Assembly (NCBI GenBank): GCA_951799405.1
Contig: OX637344.1
Coordinates: 12,958,001-13,022,000, forward strand
Reading direction: 5' to 3'
From: Agapetus fuscipes
Lineage: Eukaryota > Arthropoda > Insecta > Trichoptera > Glossosomatidae
DNA length: 64,000 nt
Under the pieces are notes generated by a model, which had not been told where the DNA came from, did not search any database, and saw only the letters and a list, made by a program, of their open reading frames with translations. A program made the translations under genes and the position numbers. This document shows, one piece after another, positions 18,007-29,324 of this stretch (positions are counted from its first letter, which is position 1; the number at the start of each line of letters is the position of its first letter).

Positions 18007-21000
18007 TTATCCCTTCAAGCTACTCATGCCAGCTCTCATAATTTCATCCACGAGCAAGAGGTTACAGGCGATGACTGAGCAGGAGTTGATAATCTGCTTC
18101 TTCACCAAGTAGTTATCATAGACTCCCAGGTCTGTTGGCTTCATGGGCTCGCCTGTGCTCAGGTCAAGCCCAATGGGATCAGGACTGAGACGCGACTCTT
18201 CCTGCAGTTTAACGATAGTGTCCTGCACATCGTATCCAGAATTAACAGCAAGAGTCTTAGGGATCACTAGAAGAGCTTCAGCGTAAGCCTGAATACCAAG
18301 CTTAGCCTTTCCTTTGACATTGTCCTTGTGTTTCACCAGCAAGTCATAAGCTTTCACTTCAAAAGCGCCCGCGCCGCTGATGATGCATTTATCTTCGATG
18401 GCGTTGTTAATTGCGCGCAGCCCATCACGCACGGCGTCCTTGATTTGAGCCAGAGTGTGTTTGTTCGGGCCCTTGATGAGAATCGTAACAGAAAGAGGGT
18501 TCTTGCATTCTTCGACAAACGTATATTTGTCTTCGCCCAAGATGTGCTCATACACCGAACCAGCAAATCCCAGGTGAGATTCTTCAAGGTCGGAAACAGA
18601 GTTGACAGCAAGTCCCCCGCAGGCCAAAACCAGGCGTTCCATGTTCCGGCGCTTGGCACGACGGAGAGCCAGGATTCCTTCTTTAGCGAGAGCATCCAGA
18701 GACATGGGGTCGATTCCCTTCTGGTTAATTACAGCAAATGTCTTGTCAGTGCCGTCACACAGCTTCTTCTTCATGGCAATAATCTGAAATCACCAACCAA
18801 AACCGTCAACCAATGAATTTCAACCAATAAAGCTCTTTATGCAAATATGACCAAACTAAAGGACAAGTGTTATGGAGCCAAATATAGAAACTTACAGCTC
18901 TAACTCTCTGGTCAATGAATTCTCTTTCGGCGGCGACCAGTTTTTCCCGATCCTCCGCAGACTTGTAGAAGAAGCCGGAGTTGACTTCTGACTTCTCGTA
19001 CTCCAGGGAGACGTTGCAGGTGAGGATGTAGGCGTTCTTCAGGCGCTTGGGCATGTCAGGGTGGCGGGCACCATGGTCCATCACAATTCCTGCAATCATA
19101 TAAGATGATCTCTTTAAAGAACAAAGTTGTAATGATGATCCATGAAGTGATTTTGATGTAGAGCCCATTTCATGGCCACTGAAAACAAACAAAAAGAAAA
19201 AAATCTAAATAAAAGCATAGCTTCATATTCTCTTGTCGATTATGTCCGTGGACATTTTGTCGCGTGGATATGATGTCATTGGGCATTTTGACACATGGAC
19301 ATTATGTCGGTGGACATTGTGTCGATTAACATTTTGTCATGACACAGTGTTTTCAGGGTGCTTTTACTACCGGTGTAAAATTAACTGGAAGTAACAGCTC
19401 CGATGGACGAGGGCTGCTGACTGGACAGGAATAGCCTAGTTCTATCTTGAAATGTTTTTGCAGAACAGTGTGTACCTCTGACGAGCTGTGTCTCAGTGGA
19501 GGTCTTGTGCTGCATCTCCATGAGCTCCACCATGTGCAGGTCCACGGGCTTGTCCTCCTGCCTGATGGCCAGCACGGCGTCCACGCACGCCTCCGTTAGC
19601 ACATCCGCCAGCTGGTGGTGCACCTGGACACACAAACAAACCATGCTAACCAAGCACAATGGACATCCAACACTTATAAAAAATTCTTTGTTGGCATTAC
19701 AAAGCTTTCCTACTCCTAAACATTTATGTACCTGCCCGGCTCACTTGCCCATTCATATTGACGGTTAAAAGTAAACAGGGCATAAGTGAGGTTTTGGTCG
19801 AAAATGAGTTATGAAAGCTATCCTACTTAAAATTTTCCACTCTTTCTAATGCGCTCACTCCCATGGCTCTACGATGACTATTTTGTCGTTTATTTCCAAG
19901 CAAACAATATCAAGATATAAATCAATCATCCAACCTTTGTTCTCAAGGAGGTGCGGGCAACGTCCATGAGGTTTTCCTTCTTTATTTCAATGGGGATCTT
20001 CATGGACTCCAGAATCTCAAGTGCCTTGGTCCTGGCAATGTCGTAGCCTTCCGTCAGAATCCTGGGGTGAAGCCCTGCCAAGGAAAACAATACCATTTAA
20101 CTTTATTTTCACTAAAAATAACAATATCAATAAAACTGGCTGCAAGGGCAGACACATCATTGCCCTTGAGACTTCTGAAATTTACAAAATTTGTAATTCT
20201 TATAGTTTGGTCAATGTCCAGATTCCTGCTGCTTCACCTTGGTTATGACCTAATTGCACCTCTTTGTCGTAAATTATCTTTCTCATTTCTCTATTGTTTT
20301 TGTCTTGTCAATTTTGTAAGTACTCAGTTACTTTTTTTTATCGGATATTACATGAACCTCTGTTTGAAAATGAGGATGAGGATTCACCCTCAGTCGTCAT
20401 GCAAAGAGGGTGTCTCCTGAAGACGTTAGCTACTTTGTTGTTAAATTGAGTGCTATTACCATAAAAAAAAAACAATAGCTGTATTGTGTAATGCTGCTTG
20501 GCTTGTTACCCTCGGAGATGTAGAGGTCGGCCTGCTTGAGCAGCTCCCCGATGAGCAGCACAGTGGAGGTGGTGCCGTCCCCGGTGGCGTCGTCCTGGGC
20601 CGTGCTGGCGCGCGCTATCAGCGACGCCGTGGGGTGCTGGATCTGCATCTCGTGCAGGAGGACGTTGCCGTCCTTGGTGATCTTAATGTCTCCCGCGCCC
20701 GACACCAACCTGAACCAGGAACAGACAAATGGTCGGTGCACTGATAATAGGTAAGCATTTTTTTTTCATTTGCATATAACTTTATTTTATAGGTTAGGTT
20801 GCCAATATCGTACAATGCTGGCAATGTATCGTCAGAAAACTAAGAAGTTATATTTTCAGTATTGAATAATATTTTCAGGCCATTAAGAGATAAAGTATTG
20901 CATGATATCCTATAAGAACGGGAATGTAGAGGACAGAAGGCTGATAGGATGAGTGGGCGGTACAGGATAAAGCGACAAATACAATGTTTTCCGTCAAAAT

Positions 21001-21243
21001 AAAATTAACCTTTAAATCAACCGATTGAGTTCAGATTTTACCAAGACTTCTAATTCATGCTATATTTGAAAAAAAGAACAAATGAATATTTCAAAGTTTT
21101 GCTTACATTTTCATGGTTCCCTTCGGACCCAAGTTGGTTTTCATGACATCTTGAATACCTTTTGCAGCTGAAATATTGATGGCGAGGGCCTGAGCTGCCC
21201 TGGCGAATTCGGCTTTGGGATTTAACAGGCTAATAGCGGCCAT
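18007..21243 (-). CDS. CCT6: T-complex protein 1 subunit zeta (CCT6), complete, 6 exons
   Basis: Subunit of the cytosolic eight-subunit chaperonin ring that folds actin, tubulin and WD-repeat proteins using ATP. Exons on the minus strand: 21243-21107, 20709-20510, 20074-19935, 19623-19476, 19089-18896 and 18783-18007. Each has a GT donor and an AG acceptor. The lengths sum to 1596 bases (531 residues plus stop), the usual zeta length. Seen: [10 protein letters not shown] (residues 37-46), TKDGNVLL (57-64), the ATPase motif GDGTTS (89-94), DHGARHPDM in exon 5, VINQKGID and [11 protein letters not shown] in exon 6, and a C-terminus of [13 protein letters not shown]. The chosen Met begins [12 protein letters not shown], matching the family N-terminus. 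Introns hold an iteron block (19231-19350) and retroelement sequence (20137-20430). It is divergent from ZSWIM7, with start codons 307 bp apart. Confidence 0.97.
19231..19350 (+). repeat. Iteron block (GACATTTTGTC units) in CCT6 intron
   Basis: About seven degenerate units of the type TGGACATTTTGTCGN, ending TTTTGTCATGACACAG. Related to 15396-15465. Confidence 0.7.
20137..20430 (+). repeat. Retroelement-like repeat in CCT6 intron 2
   Basis: 20137-20325 matches 6213-6400. It is followed at about 20390-20430 by CAGTCGTCATGCAAAGAGGG and CTCCTGAAGACGTT, the left part of the hairpin-family core also seen at 25300. The GAAA half is missing. Confidence 0.6.
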
Positions 21244-21550
21244 TATCAGAGATTTTTGATGAAATTTTAAATTTAAAACTGCGAGAACATTCGATTTGAC
21301 AATCACAAAGCACGAGGCGGAGAACAGCAATCTGACAACTAAACAAAATAAAAATTGAATGCTGACTGGACATGCCTGCGGTAGGTATAAAATTATCCAA
21401 CTGCAGATAGCCTCACGTCTATTATCATCTGTCAACTTTCGAATTTAATTTAAAGATGACAGCCGGTGTGTTGTTGTCTTTCATACTAGTCGGGTTGAAA
21501 GTAAAGTGTATTAAATATCATTGCTTTTTTATTTTAATCATGAAAGTGAT
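21244..21550. promoter_or_regulatory. Divergent intergenic region between CCT6 and ZSWIM7 starts
   Basis: 307 bp separates the two opposite start codons and must hold both 5' UTRs and the promoters. No TATA box in a convincing position was identified. A shared bidirectional promoter is inferred from spacing only. Confidence 0.55.
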
Positions 21551-23587
21551 ATGAATTTAACGTTGCATTCGAATTTATCACTGATTGCCGCTGAACTACT
21601 AAACGCTTTGGAAGAAAAAAGTTTGATTGGATCAGCATGTATGAATACCTACTTTTACTTCAACTTCTTATCTCTTTGAAAGCCCATGCATACAAAGACA
21701 GTAAACGGTGTACAGACGGAACGTGATGGATTCAGAGATCTCCAATTTTATTACAGGGAGGTGACGTTACAGTGGATAATGGTCTGGCCATTCTGGCTTT
21801 TTCCTTCCAACTACATTACTCAATTTTTTTTAAAAGGTTTTTTGTGGATTCCATTATTTTAATTTGATGCATGAATTTGTGCTTCCAGTGTCAGATGAGG
21901 ACATTCTAAGCTTGCACTCGGTCTTTGGGGTGGCATTTGAGAGGGCCTCGGAAATCCTGGAGAGATCCAACGCTGTGATATTGTACCAACTCAAAGACCA
22001 CGGTCCCTGCGCGGCTGTGGACGTCAAAGGACATTCCAATAAATCTTACAGGTTATATAAAATTTGTTTGATTTTGTACAGTATGCCCCAAAAGTCAACT
22101 CTAACAGTGTTATTCACAACACATTTGATCCATAGTTGATCCATGTATCATCGTTTATTTGTATGGAAAATTCACGTTAGGTGGCGGTTGAGCCATGGAT
22201 TTGCTATGAGTGAATAACACCGTAAGACGAGACAGTGAAGGGACTTGTTCTAGATGTTCAACATGCAATGTTGCAGCTAAGACTTCTTTAATTTAAAATT
22301 TTCATTTCAATAGACTCTGAACAAATTACATAGGCAGCAAAATTTTGACGTCACACTTGCTAGAGAAAAGGCAAACAAATATTTTGTTATTGGTCTTTTG
22401 TCCTTAGACCTATCATTTAAGGGTATGACGTTTGCCCGATGTGTTTTTTTTCATATTAGTTCATTGTTTTACCGTGTTTCATTGTCCAGTCGATAGCTCA
22501 GTTGGTAGAGTGCTTGTATTCCATGCCGGAAGCTCGGGTTTGAATCCCACTGAGGGTGCCAAAATGCGTCCGCCACATGTGACCCCTTTGGGTGGAATGC
22601 GTCACAAGATTACTCTACATGTGTAGCTTAGTAGCATTTTGATACGGACCAAAGTCATATGATGTTTGCCTGACATATTTTTTTTTTTCTTATTAGTTCA
22701 TTACTATACTGAGTTTCATAGACTTCAATTTTATTGATTGTTTAAGTTTAATGTATATTATATGTTTGTTCCTTGACTTGTAAGCTGACCACTCATACTG
22801 GTTGGGCGAATGCGGAATGGACTGTATTTATCGATTTCTTCCTTAGGGAGTTCAACCTCAAGATTTGTAGATTCCCAATGACGCGAGAGCATCGGGCCGA
22901 GACGAAACTTTCAGCACATGGAATAGTAAAAGTTGACTCACCAATATGCTGATTTGGATTGTTCCCGGCCGTGGTCCTGATGGATGGGAATGATGTTGAT
23001 GGAGATGCACTTTTGATTTCTCTGCTGGCGCTTGCGGCAGGTAACCGATTGATATTTGGATGTGGAGCGGTGTTGCGGGTTTCGCGTCGTAATTCGTACT
23101 GTTTTGCGTGCTCGCGTGCGTGCTCGCGTGCGTGTTCGCTATGAATACCTACCCGCCGAATGCTGGTAGGTATATTGCCAGAGCGCAAATGGATTGCCCA
23201 AAATTCACCAAACCAAATACCTAATCATTTCGTCCCTACCACATACTGTAAAGATTTGTTCAATTTTGTCAATATCACTTCTGTTTCAGGGAACACTGTT
23301 GTCATCCAGCCAAGGTAATTTTTAAATATGTGGACTAGTTTGAATAATAGATTTTTTTCTATTTCTTCAGGTTGGTGCCCTGGGTAAATTTTTGTCCGTG
23401 CCCCGCATTCCAATTTCAAGTTTTGAGGTCGTGCAGCCAGCTGACCTGCAAGCACGTGCTCGCCGCGCGCCTAGCGACCCTCGTGGGGAAGGTCACCAAG
23501 CAAGAGGTCACCCAGCAGCAATATTGTGATATTGTCACCTCTATGTTTCTTCTCGATAACTCTGAAGGAGACATCAAGGACTATTAA
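21551..23587 (+). CDS. ZSWIM7: ZSWIM7 / SWS1-like SWIM zinc-finger protein, 3 exons
   Basis: Known role of the family: SWS1 (ZSWIM7) works with SWSAP1 and RAD51 paralogs in Shu-type complexes that promote RAD51 filaments during homologous recombination. Exons: 21551-21638, 21889-22051 and 23371-23587; 468 bases, 155 residues, with phases 1 and 2 matching. Seen: DILSLHSVFGVAFERASEIL in exon 2, aligning with the family's helical N-terminal part. Exon 3 has the SWIM signature C92-P-C94 ... C110-K-H112 (CPCPAF ... LTCKH). Exon 1 is the least certain: it was chosen because ATG at 21551 gives an amphipathic LIAAELLNALEE stretch and a GTATGA donor in the right phase. The last intron carries a MITE and a SINE. 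The protein is slightly longer than the human one. Confidence 0.9.
22098..22222. mobile_element. ~125-bp MITE in ZSWIM7 intron 2
   Basis: Ends in inverted CAGTGTTATTCAC / GTGAATAACACCG. A partial relative lies at about 46950-47045 (shared ATTCACGTTAGGYGGCGGTTG). Confidence 0.65.
22481..22640 (+). repeat. Family A tRNA-derived SINE, internally deleted
   Basis: Head GATAGCTCAGTTGGTAGAG (A box) and GGTTTGAATCC (B box), then directly a diverged 3' part ending GTGTAGCTTAG. The middle of the full element is missing. Confidence 0.8.
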
Positions 23588-23849
23588 AGAGGTATCAATT
23601 AAGACTAAAGGACTACACCAATTCCAGTAAGATCCAAGTAAGCCTGCTTCAAGTAAGTTCCCCATAGGTGCAACATCGCCTATAGACTCAAACAAATTTC
23701 AATTTCGTAGACAGCAAATTTATGATGTGAAACGGCCCAGCTGCTAGGGAAAAGGCAAACACAAATAAGTGCTTCAGTGTCTATTAAACTGCCTATGTAA
23801 TATTGTATTAAAGTTAAGACTCTCTGTCCTACCTCTTGCGGCTTAATTA

Positions 23850-24634
23850 CAAATAACTGTATTGGTGACTGCGAGATATTACAAAGAAATATTGACGTGC
23901 TTTATGACTGGTGTGTGAAGAATGATTTAACTTTAAACATAGAAAAATGTCAAGTAATGCGTTTCCACAAAATTAAGAATCCCACGGTGTACCCTTACTC
24001 GATTGATGGTACACAGCTTATGTCGGTTGCGCAAATCAAAGATTTGGGAGTATTGTTGGACGCGGGATTAACATTTGTACCACACATAAAGGCAACTGTG
24101 GATAGGGCACTCAGAACATTAGGATTTTCCTTACGACTGTGTGAAAAATTTTATAACGTGCACACCTTTATTTATATTTTTACAAGTTTGGTGAGGCCAT
24201 TGCTGGAGTATAACTCCGTGTTGTGGTCTCCTCACTACCAGGTACATATACGTAGTATAGAAAAGGTACAAAACAAACTACTTCGCTTTATCAACTTCAA
24301 ACTCGGAATACCCATCTCGGATATCAATTATAACCAACTCCGAGAATCGTATAAACTTGCACCGCTCTCGGCTCGGAGAAGTGCTGCTGACATGGTTTTT
24401 CTATACAAACTCATTAATGGCTTGACCGACGCGCCCCAACTCCTATCAAAAATTAATTTCCGTGTCCCAATAAGGAACACGCGTAACGTGGATACTTTTG
24501 ATGTGGCAGACTGTGCCGTGAACTACCAGTATTACTCGCCTTTTCAGCGACTGCCCAGGGAGGCGAACAAGCTGGAGGTTGATATTTTCTCCACGGGATT
24601 CTATACATTTAAAAAAAAAAAAAATAGTATGTAG
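23850..24634 (+). pseudogene. 5'-truncated LINE ORF2 (C-terminal reverse transcriptase part)
   Basis: From 23897 there are 245 open codons. They begin past the catalytic YADD box (LYDWCVKNDLTLNIEKCQVMRF), continue with VAQIKDLGVLLDAGLTF and SLVRPLLEYNSVLWSP, and end near an A-run at about 24610-24624. The arrangement is that of the thumb and C-terminal region of Jockey-type LINE ORF2, similar to but distinct from the 8.3-13.8 kb element. It sits about 260 bp after the ZSWIM7 stop. This is a typical 5'-truncated insertion. Confidence 0.85.
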
Positions 24635-24635
24635 G

Positions 24636-24775
24636 TATCCGCATTTTGTCGGTCTCTCATTATCCATTCTTTCCACAGGCCCAAGCCATCTCAACACATT
24701 TTTTTTTGTACCTTTAGTTTCACATCTTCTTTCTTTCTTTGCACAACACATTGTAAATTGTATGTTGTAATGCAT
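24636..24775 (-). pseudogene. RTE-type LINE fragment
   Basis: Minus-strand reading gives CETKGTKKNVLRWLGPVERMDNERPTK, equivalent to the conserved LRWFGHVERM block of RTE proteins. Only about 45 codons are present. Confidence 0.6.
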
Positions 24776-25195
24776 TGTATGAAATTTTTTTATAAAAAAA
24801 TCCTTGAAATTTTAAATGATCTTTTGTTTATTCTATTAATTTTAGCAAATTTTACACCTGATTTAGGATATTATGTTTGTGACAACCCTGATCAAATAAT
24901 GAAGATTTGTTGTTATTACAACAATTTTTGTATACAACAATTGCTTACACTGGTTTATGGTTTTTGCATTATTATTTTTAAAGTTTATTGTTATTATTTT
25001 TAAATTGTTAGTTCTATTGCTTTATAACCATCGTATATTTACATCTTTGTATATTATTTATGTGTCATTTATTTGTGTTATATTTTAAGATATTAGTTTT
25101 ATACCTATAGATACAGTACCTACTTATGTACCTACATATTTATATTTATCGCAATGTTGTAAAAGGCTATATAGCCGTTCATTCTTCTTAAATAA

Positions 25196-25410
25196 TTGTT
25201 AGGTTTAAGTTAGAATTACGGTCGTTTGATATTTTGACAATTATATTAATTTTAAAATTAAACAAATTTCAAAACTTAATTTAACTCAGTCGTCGTGCAG
25301 TGAGGATGTTCTCCTGAAGACGTTGGCTACGTCGCCAACGAAAAGTCGAGAATGATGTAAGTTCTCTCTAAACGTTTTGTGAGTTTAGTTTTAAAATTAA
25401 TTACAATTGT
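25196..25410. repeat. Inverted-arm repeat with hammerhead-like core
   Basis: The left outer arm, GTTAGGTTTAAGTTAGAATT then TTGACAATTATATTAATTTT, is inverted relative to the 37.59-38.0 kb hairpin's right arm. In the centre (25314-25345, plus) are CTGAAGA, C, GTTGGC, a 6-base loop, GCCAAC and GAAAAGTCG, followed by GAGAATGATGTAAGTTCTC. Same family as 37593-37996. Confidence 0.7.
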
Positions 25411-25550
25411 TTTTTTTTTGCATGATTAAATAATATAATACGAGTATTCACATACTTTCTGAAGCTTAAAATGTAGAACTCAATGAATTATATTTGTTTA
25501 CAGGTTAAGAAGAATACAAATAGAGGATATATAGCACAAAAGTTTCTGCA

Positions 25551-28500
25551 ATGGCGTTTGGTACGATCGACAGCTCAATCGTGGGAACACAGTACTGTTT
25601 TACGGCATTCTTGAGCAATGTGAAAATACTATTCTCTGTTTTGAAGGTCATCAACTTTCAAGAGGTAAAAATCTTATCCATCCCAAGGCCCAAGTCTTTT
25701 TTGTTGACTTTTAGATGATTTCCTTATAGTGCCGTTGACCCATCGCTTGTTTGAGAAAGTTGTCGGATCGTTCAGTTGGTAGAGTGCTTGCATTCCATGC
25801 CGAGAGCTCGATTTCGAATCCCACCGAGGGTGTCAGAAATGATTTTCCGTTTTGGTGTTTATTTCAAAAACCCATAATTAAATACTGGCAAGGTTTACTC
25901 AGCCTTCACAAGAAATGAGTACCAGCCCCCTCTTCTTGAAATGGTTTGAAATGGACTTCAACTGAAATGGTTGGCGTGAGGCTGGCCCCCTTATCTGTAA
26001 AAATAAATAGGTTGCACTCGCCACATGCGAAACCCTTCGGGGATAACGCGGCAGCAAGTTGCACTGTATGTGTAGCTTAGTTGCGTTGCGAGTTGCTTCT
26101 GCTAAATATTTAGTTATTTCTGTACTCGGTCTGTGGGTTTTTTGGATCATAATTAATTACCCTGTGAAAGGAACCTGTAACCTCTTCACAGCACATCTTC
26201 AAGGATTGAAAAACGAAAACAAATACTCATACAATCCGTTTGCATCCTCAGGTAGCTAAATAATTACCACAATCTCAAACAAATACAATTATTTAAGTAC
26301 CCACATCTAGAGACGTCACATACTCACACAGACATACAATGACACGTTCGCTACACTATAATTGTAATTGGATGTGTGATTTACAGAACTGCACCTTCTG
26401 TGCCACAGAGCACGGCCTAAAGGTGACCGTGGAGCAGGGAAAGTGTGTTCAGGCTTCAGCGTACATTCCCTCGGAGAACTTCTCAGAGTACCATGTGGCT
26501 CCCGGAGAGCCGGTGGAGTTCCGGCTTAACCTCAATGTCCTCACATCGTGCCTCAACATATTTGGGGCCACAGAAGAAGCCAGTCTCAAGATATACTACA
26601 AAGTCAAAGGCGCACCTTTAATACTAGTGTAAGAATTACGTTTTGAATTTTTGTTTTTTTTACAGTAAAAAAGTTTCTGGTCCTCAGAACGTCATCAGGT
26701 GTAGCGGAAAATACACAAGCAATTCTGTAATTTTATTACAAAAAGTAGTTAAAGAAATGAACAGTGCTACAAGTAATGAATTACTTGTTAATAGTGTAAA
26801 AATATAACAAAGCTTTTCTTCACAAGTTGATTTATTTCCTTGAGCGCTTTTGATGTTATCACACTTTATATTATGTTATTTCTCTAGCAATTTCAAATTT
26901 CAGACTTAAACAATTGAACGCTGAAGATGTGATGATGGATTGTGAAATAAAGACTCAGATCTCGGATGAGTTGATGTATTTTCGGAGCGAGGATGATTCG
27001 GCGGATGTGGGAGCGCTGGTAGTCAAGGGGCCCCAGTTGTTGGCTGCCCTGGGTGACCTTGAGAGAGCTTCCGAAGTTCTCGAAGTGCGCCTATCACCTG
27101 ATCACCCACACCTCACCATCATCACTATTGGATCACAGGTTTATTACGTCACTACTGTTTGTGGATTCCCATAGTAGCGCATATGCCTCGGAATGAAATA
27201 GTTATACAGTAGAGCCGCGCTAGTCCGAACCCTGCCTAATCCGTTGACCGCGGTAATCTAAACGATCTCGCACCCAGGAATTAAGATAATAAGCCATGCT
27301 GAGGCTGTGGAGGCATTCAACAAATGCATTCAATGGGCTGTCGAAAATGGCGTGTCAAGTCAGGACACATTGTCGCTGCGCCGATCGCGAAGTGATATTT
27401 TTTTCCAAAAAATTGCCAAATCAGACCAAAACTCAGCTAGATTTTCTTGTTTTAAAGTAGTATGCAGAAGGAAATATGTAGAACAATTTGAAATATTTGT
27501 TACTTTTTTTTTTTATTTGAATTACGATCGAAGATTGCTTCAATAAATAAAATAAACCCATTTTTTTTTTCACCTCCATAGAATTTGTCCCATACTATAA
27601 TCCGAACACCCTGTTATTTCGAACCCTCCTATATTTTTAGGGGTTCGAATTAACGAGGCTGTATAATGAAAAATCAAGATAAGATAGCAGGAATACATCA
27701 AACATGAATACAAACAGCTAAATGTGCATTCCAATTTGTAACATACAACTAAAAGTAAAACTACAAAAAATAAAAAAAATCTGTCATAGCAAACCGCAAA
27801 ACAATATAGCAATGTCTAGCCTTTTGATGATTGCCTGGGAACTGATTTTAACAATACCTCACCGATGTCCCAGGACATCAGGTATTTGGCACGTCAAATG
27901 GTTCTGATGCTCCATTATTTTTTTATATTGATTGATAGGTCCTGAATATATCACCACATGCGACTCCCTCGGAGATAACGCTGGCATGAAGTTACATTAG
28001 ATGTTTAGCTTATCATGCTTGTATCACGACACAACAAGATTTATGAATAATATATTGTTGCAGGACAAGTCGGTGGTGGAGATTCCCAAGTCCTCAGACA
28101 TGATGTACAGCTTTGAATGTTCAGAGGAAGTCAACCTGCGATACAAAGCTGCTCACATTCGACTTTTGATGAAGGGCCTGGCTCTGGCTACAAAAGTAAA
28201 TAATGATTCAATCATACATTAAAAAAACAGTACTATAACGGTGTCTGTTCTCGGGATATATCCTCACTCATTCCTCCTTCCCTCGTCACAACTTGGAGGC
28301 TCACATCCATCCCTCTGCAGTCAACATCAAAAACAATGAGATCTTTGTGTTTTTATAACTCATCCCTTTGCCAAACTGCCCGTTTATAGAATGAGTGTTT
28401 TTTTCAGTGGAATGAGTTACTTCCTTACAGTGTCTCAAAACAAAGGTAATGCAACACACAACACAACACTACACAGTTAGTCACGCGAATTGGTTGCTAG

Positions 28501-29270
28501 GGAAAGGGCAAACAAATAATTTGTTATTCGTTGCTAAGAATACAAAGGACCCTAGTTACATAGATGTGTGATGTATGCCTACCAAGAAAAAAATAATCCT
28601 CTACAAATTACTCCTAGGACTAGGCTGGGTTGAAAAAATCATTGTCTTTACCAAAGATCGGACACAAAGAGAGAATACTCAAGCAATACTCAGATACTGT
28701 ATGGCTGGATGGACCCTTAGTGACCAGTCTTTGGTAGAGGTTATGAATTTTTCCACCCAATGAAAATATAAATGGTACATTTTTTGTTCTCCCCCGGGAT
28801 TCCAACCCACAACCTTCCATTTACGGGTCCGAAGTGTTACCACTGGACTACGGAACAGAGTTTGGTTATGTGTTAATTTTTTAGAATTATTCTGTTACAA
28901 CTGTACCCTTAGTATGAGTTGCAAAACTTGAGAAAAGTAAAGTTTACAGAAAATATGAAAGAGTGATTTCTCCCAAAATCTGCCATTTTTGTTTCTTACA
29001 CTTTATGGTCTTAGCAAAAGAGTTACAGTGATGAAGAAAATCAAGTTCAAACAAACGAAAATGGCAGATTTTGGGGGAAATCACTCTTTAATAATTGCCG
29101 TAAACTTAACATTACTCAAGTTTTACAACTCTTGTTTGTGTTTCCGACAGGTTGCAATAAAGATGGATTCCCGGGGACTGCTTACTGTCCAGCAAATGAT
29201 AGAACGGGAGGAGCAGCAGCAGAGCTTCATAGAATATTACATAACTCCATTGCTGGCAGAGGATGACTGA
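25551..29270 (+). CDS. RAD1: RAD1 checkpoint clamp subunit, 5 exons, complete
   Basis: Family role: RAD1, RAD9 and HUS1 form the 9-1-1 ring loaded on damaged DNA to activate ATR signalling. Exons: 25551-25664, 26387-26628, 26904-27138, 28064-28195 and 29151-29270. All have GT-AG borders and consistent phases; the total is 843 bases (280 residues, close to the usual 282). Seen: FLSNVKILFSVLKVINFQE in exon 1. Exon 2 has CTFCATEHGLKVTVEQGKCV followed by QASAYIP, the best-conserved RAD1 block, then FRLNLNVLTSCLNIFG. Exon 5 has DSRGLLTVQQMI and FIEYYITPLL, the final beta strands. The introns contain a family A SINE, a Tigger-like remnant and an inverted repeat that ends 19 bp before exon 5. It lies downstream of ZSWIM7 on the same strand, separated by LINE debris. 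Confidence 0.96.
25762..26092 (+). repeat. Family A tRNA-derived SINE, full length, in RAD1 intron 1
   Basis: Head CAGTTGGTAGAGTGCTTGC and TTTCGAATCCCACC, body CTCAGCCTTCACAAGAAATG, then CTGTAAAAATAAATAGGTT and tail GTGTAGCTTAGTTGCG. A-box bases are partly changed (GATCGTTCAG). Confidence 0.9.
27207..27661 (+). mobile_element. Tigger/pogo-like element remnant in RAD1 intron 3
   Basis: The ends are CAGTAGAGCCGCGCTAGTCC and, inverted, CAGCCTCGTTAATTCGAACC, flanked by TA on both sides, as for Tc1/mariner-class elements. The inside retains the end of a transposase, open in plus frame from about 27286: AVEAFNKCIQWAVENG and SSQDTLSLRRSR, matching the C-terminal region of jerky/Tigger transposases. 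The catalytic domain has been deleted. Confidence 0.8.
27951..28012 (+). repeat. Family A SINE 3' fragment
   Basis: CACCACATGCGACTCCC, GGAGATAACGC and GTTTAGCTTA match the SINE 3' end. It ends just before RAD1 exon 4. Confidence 0.65.
28696..28857 (-). repeat. Family B SINE, head half
   Basis: Minus-strand tRNA-like head (GTAGTCCAGTGGTAACACTT, GGTTGGAATCC) plus the body to CAGCCATACAG. Lies in RAD1 intron 4. Confidence 0.75.
28916..29131. repeat. Inverted repeat (~80-bp arms) before RAD1 exon 5
   Basis: Arms 28916-28996 and 29053-29131 pair along most of their length; shared blocks are AAAGAGTGATTTC, CCCAAAATCTGCCATTTT and GAGTTG(C/T)AAAACTTGAG. The right arm ends 19 bp before the exon and leaves only the TTGTTTGTGTTTCCGACAG acceptor tract. 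Confidence 0.85.
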
Positions 29271-29324
29271 TCGTCACTTCTTTTTACTTATATGCATTTG
29301 AATTAATTACATTTTGTCCAATCG

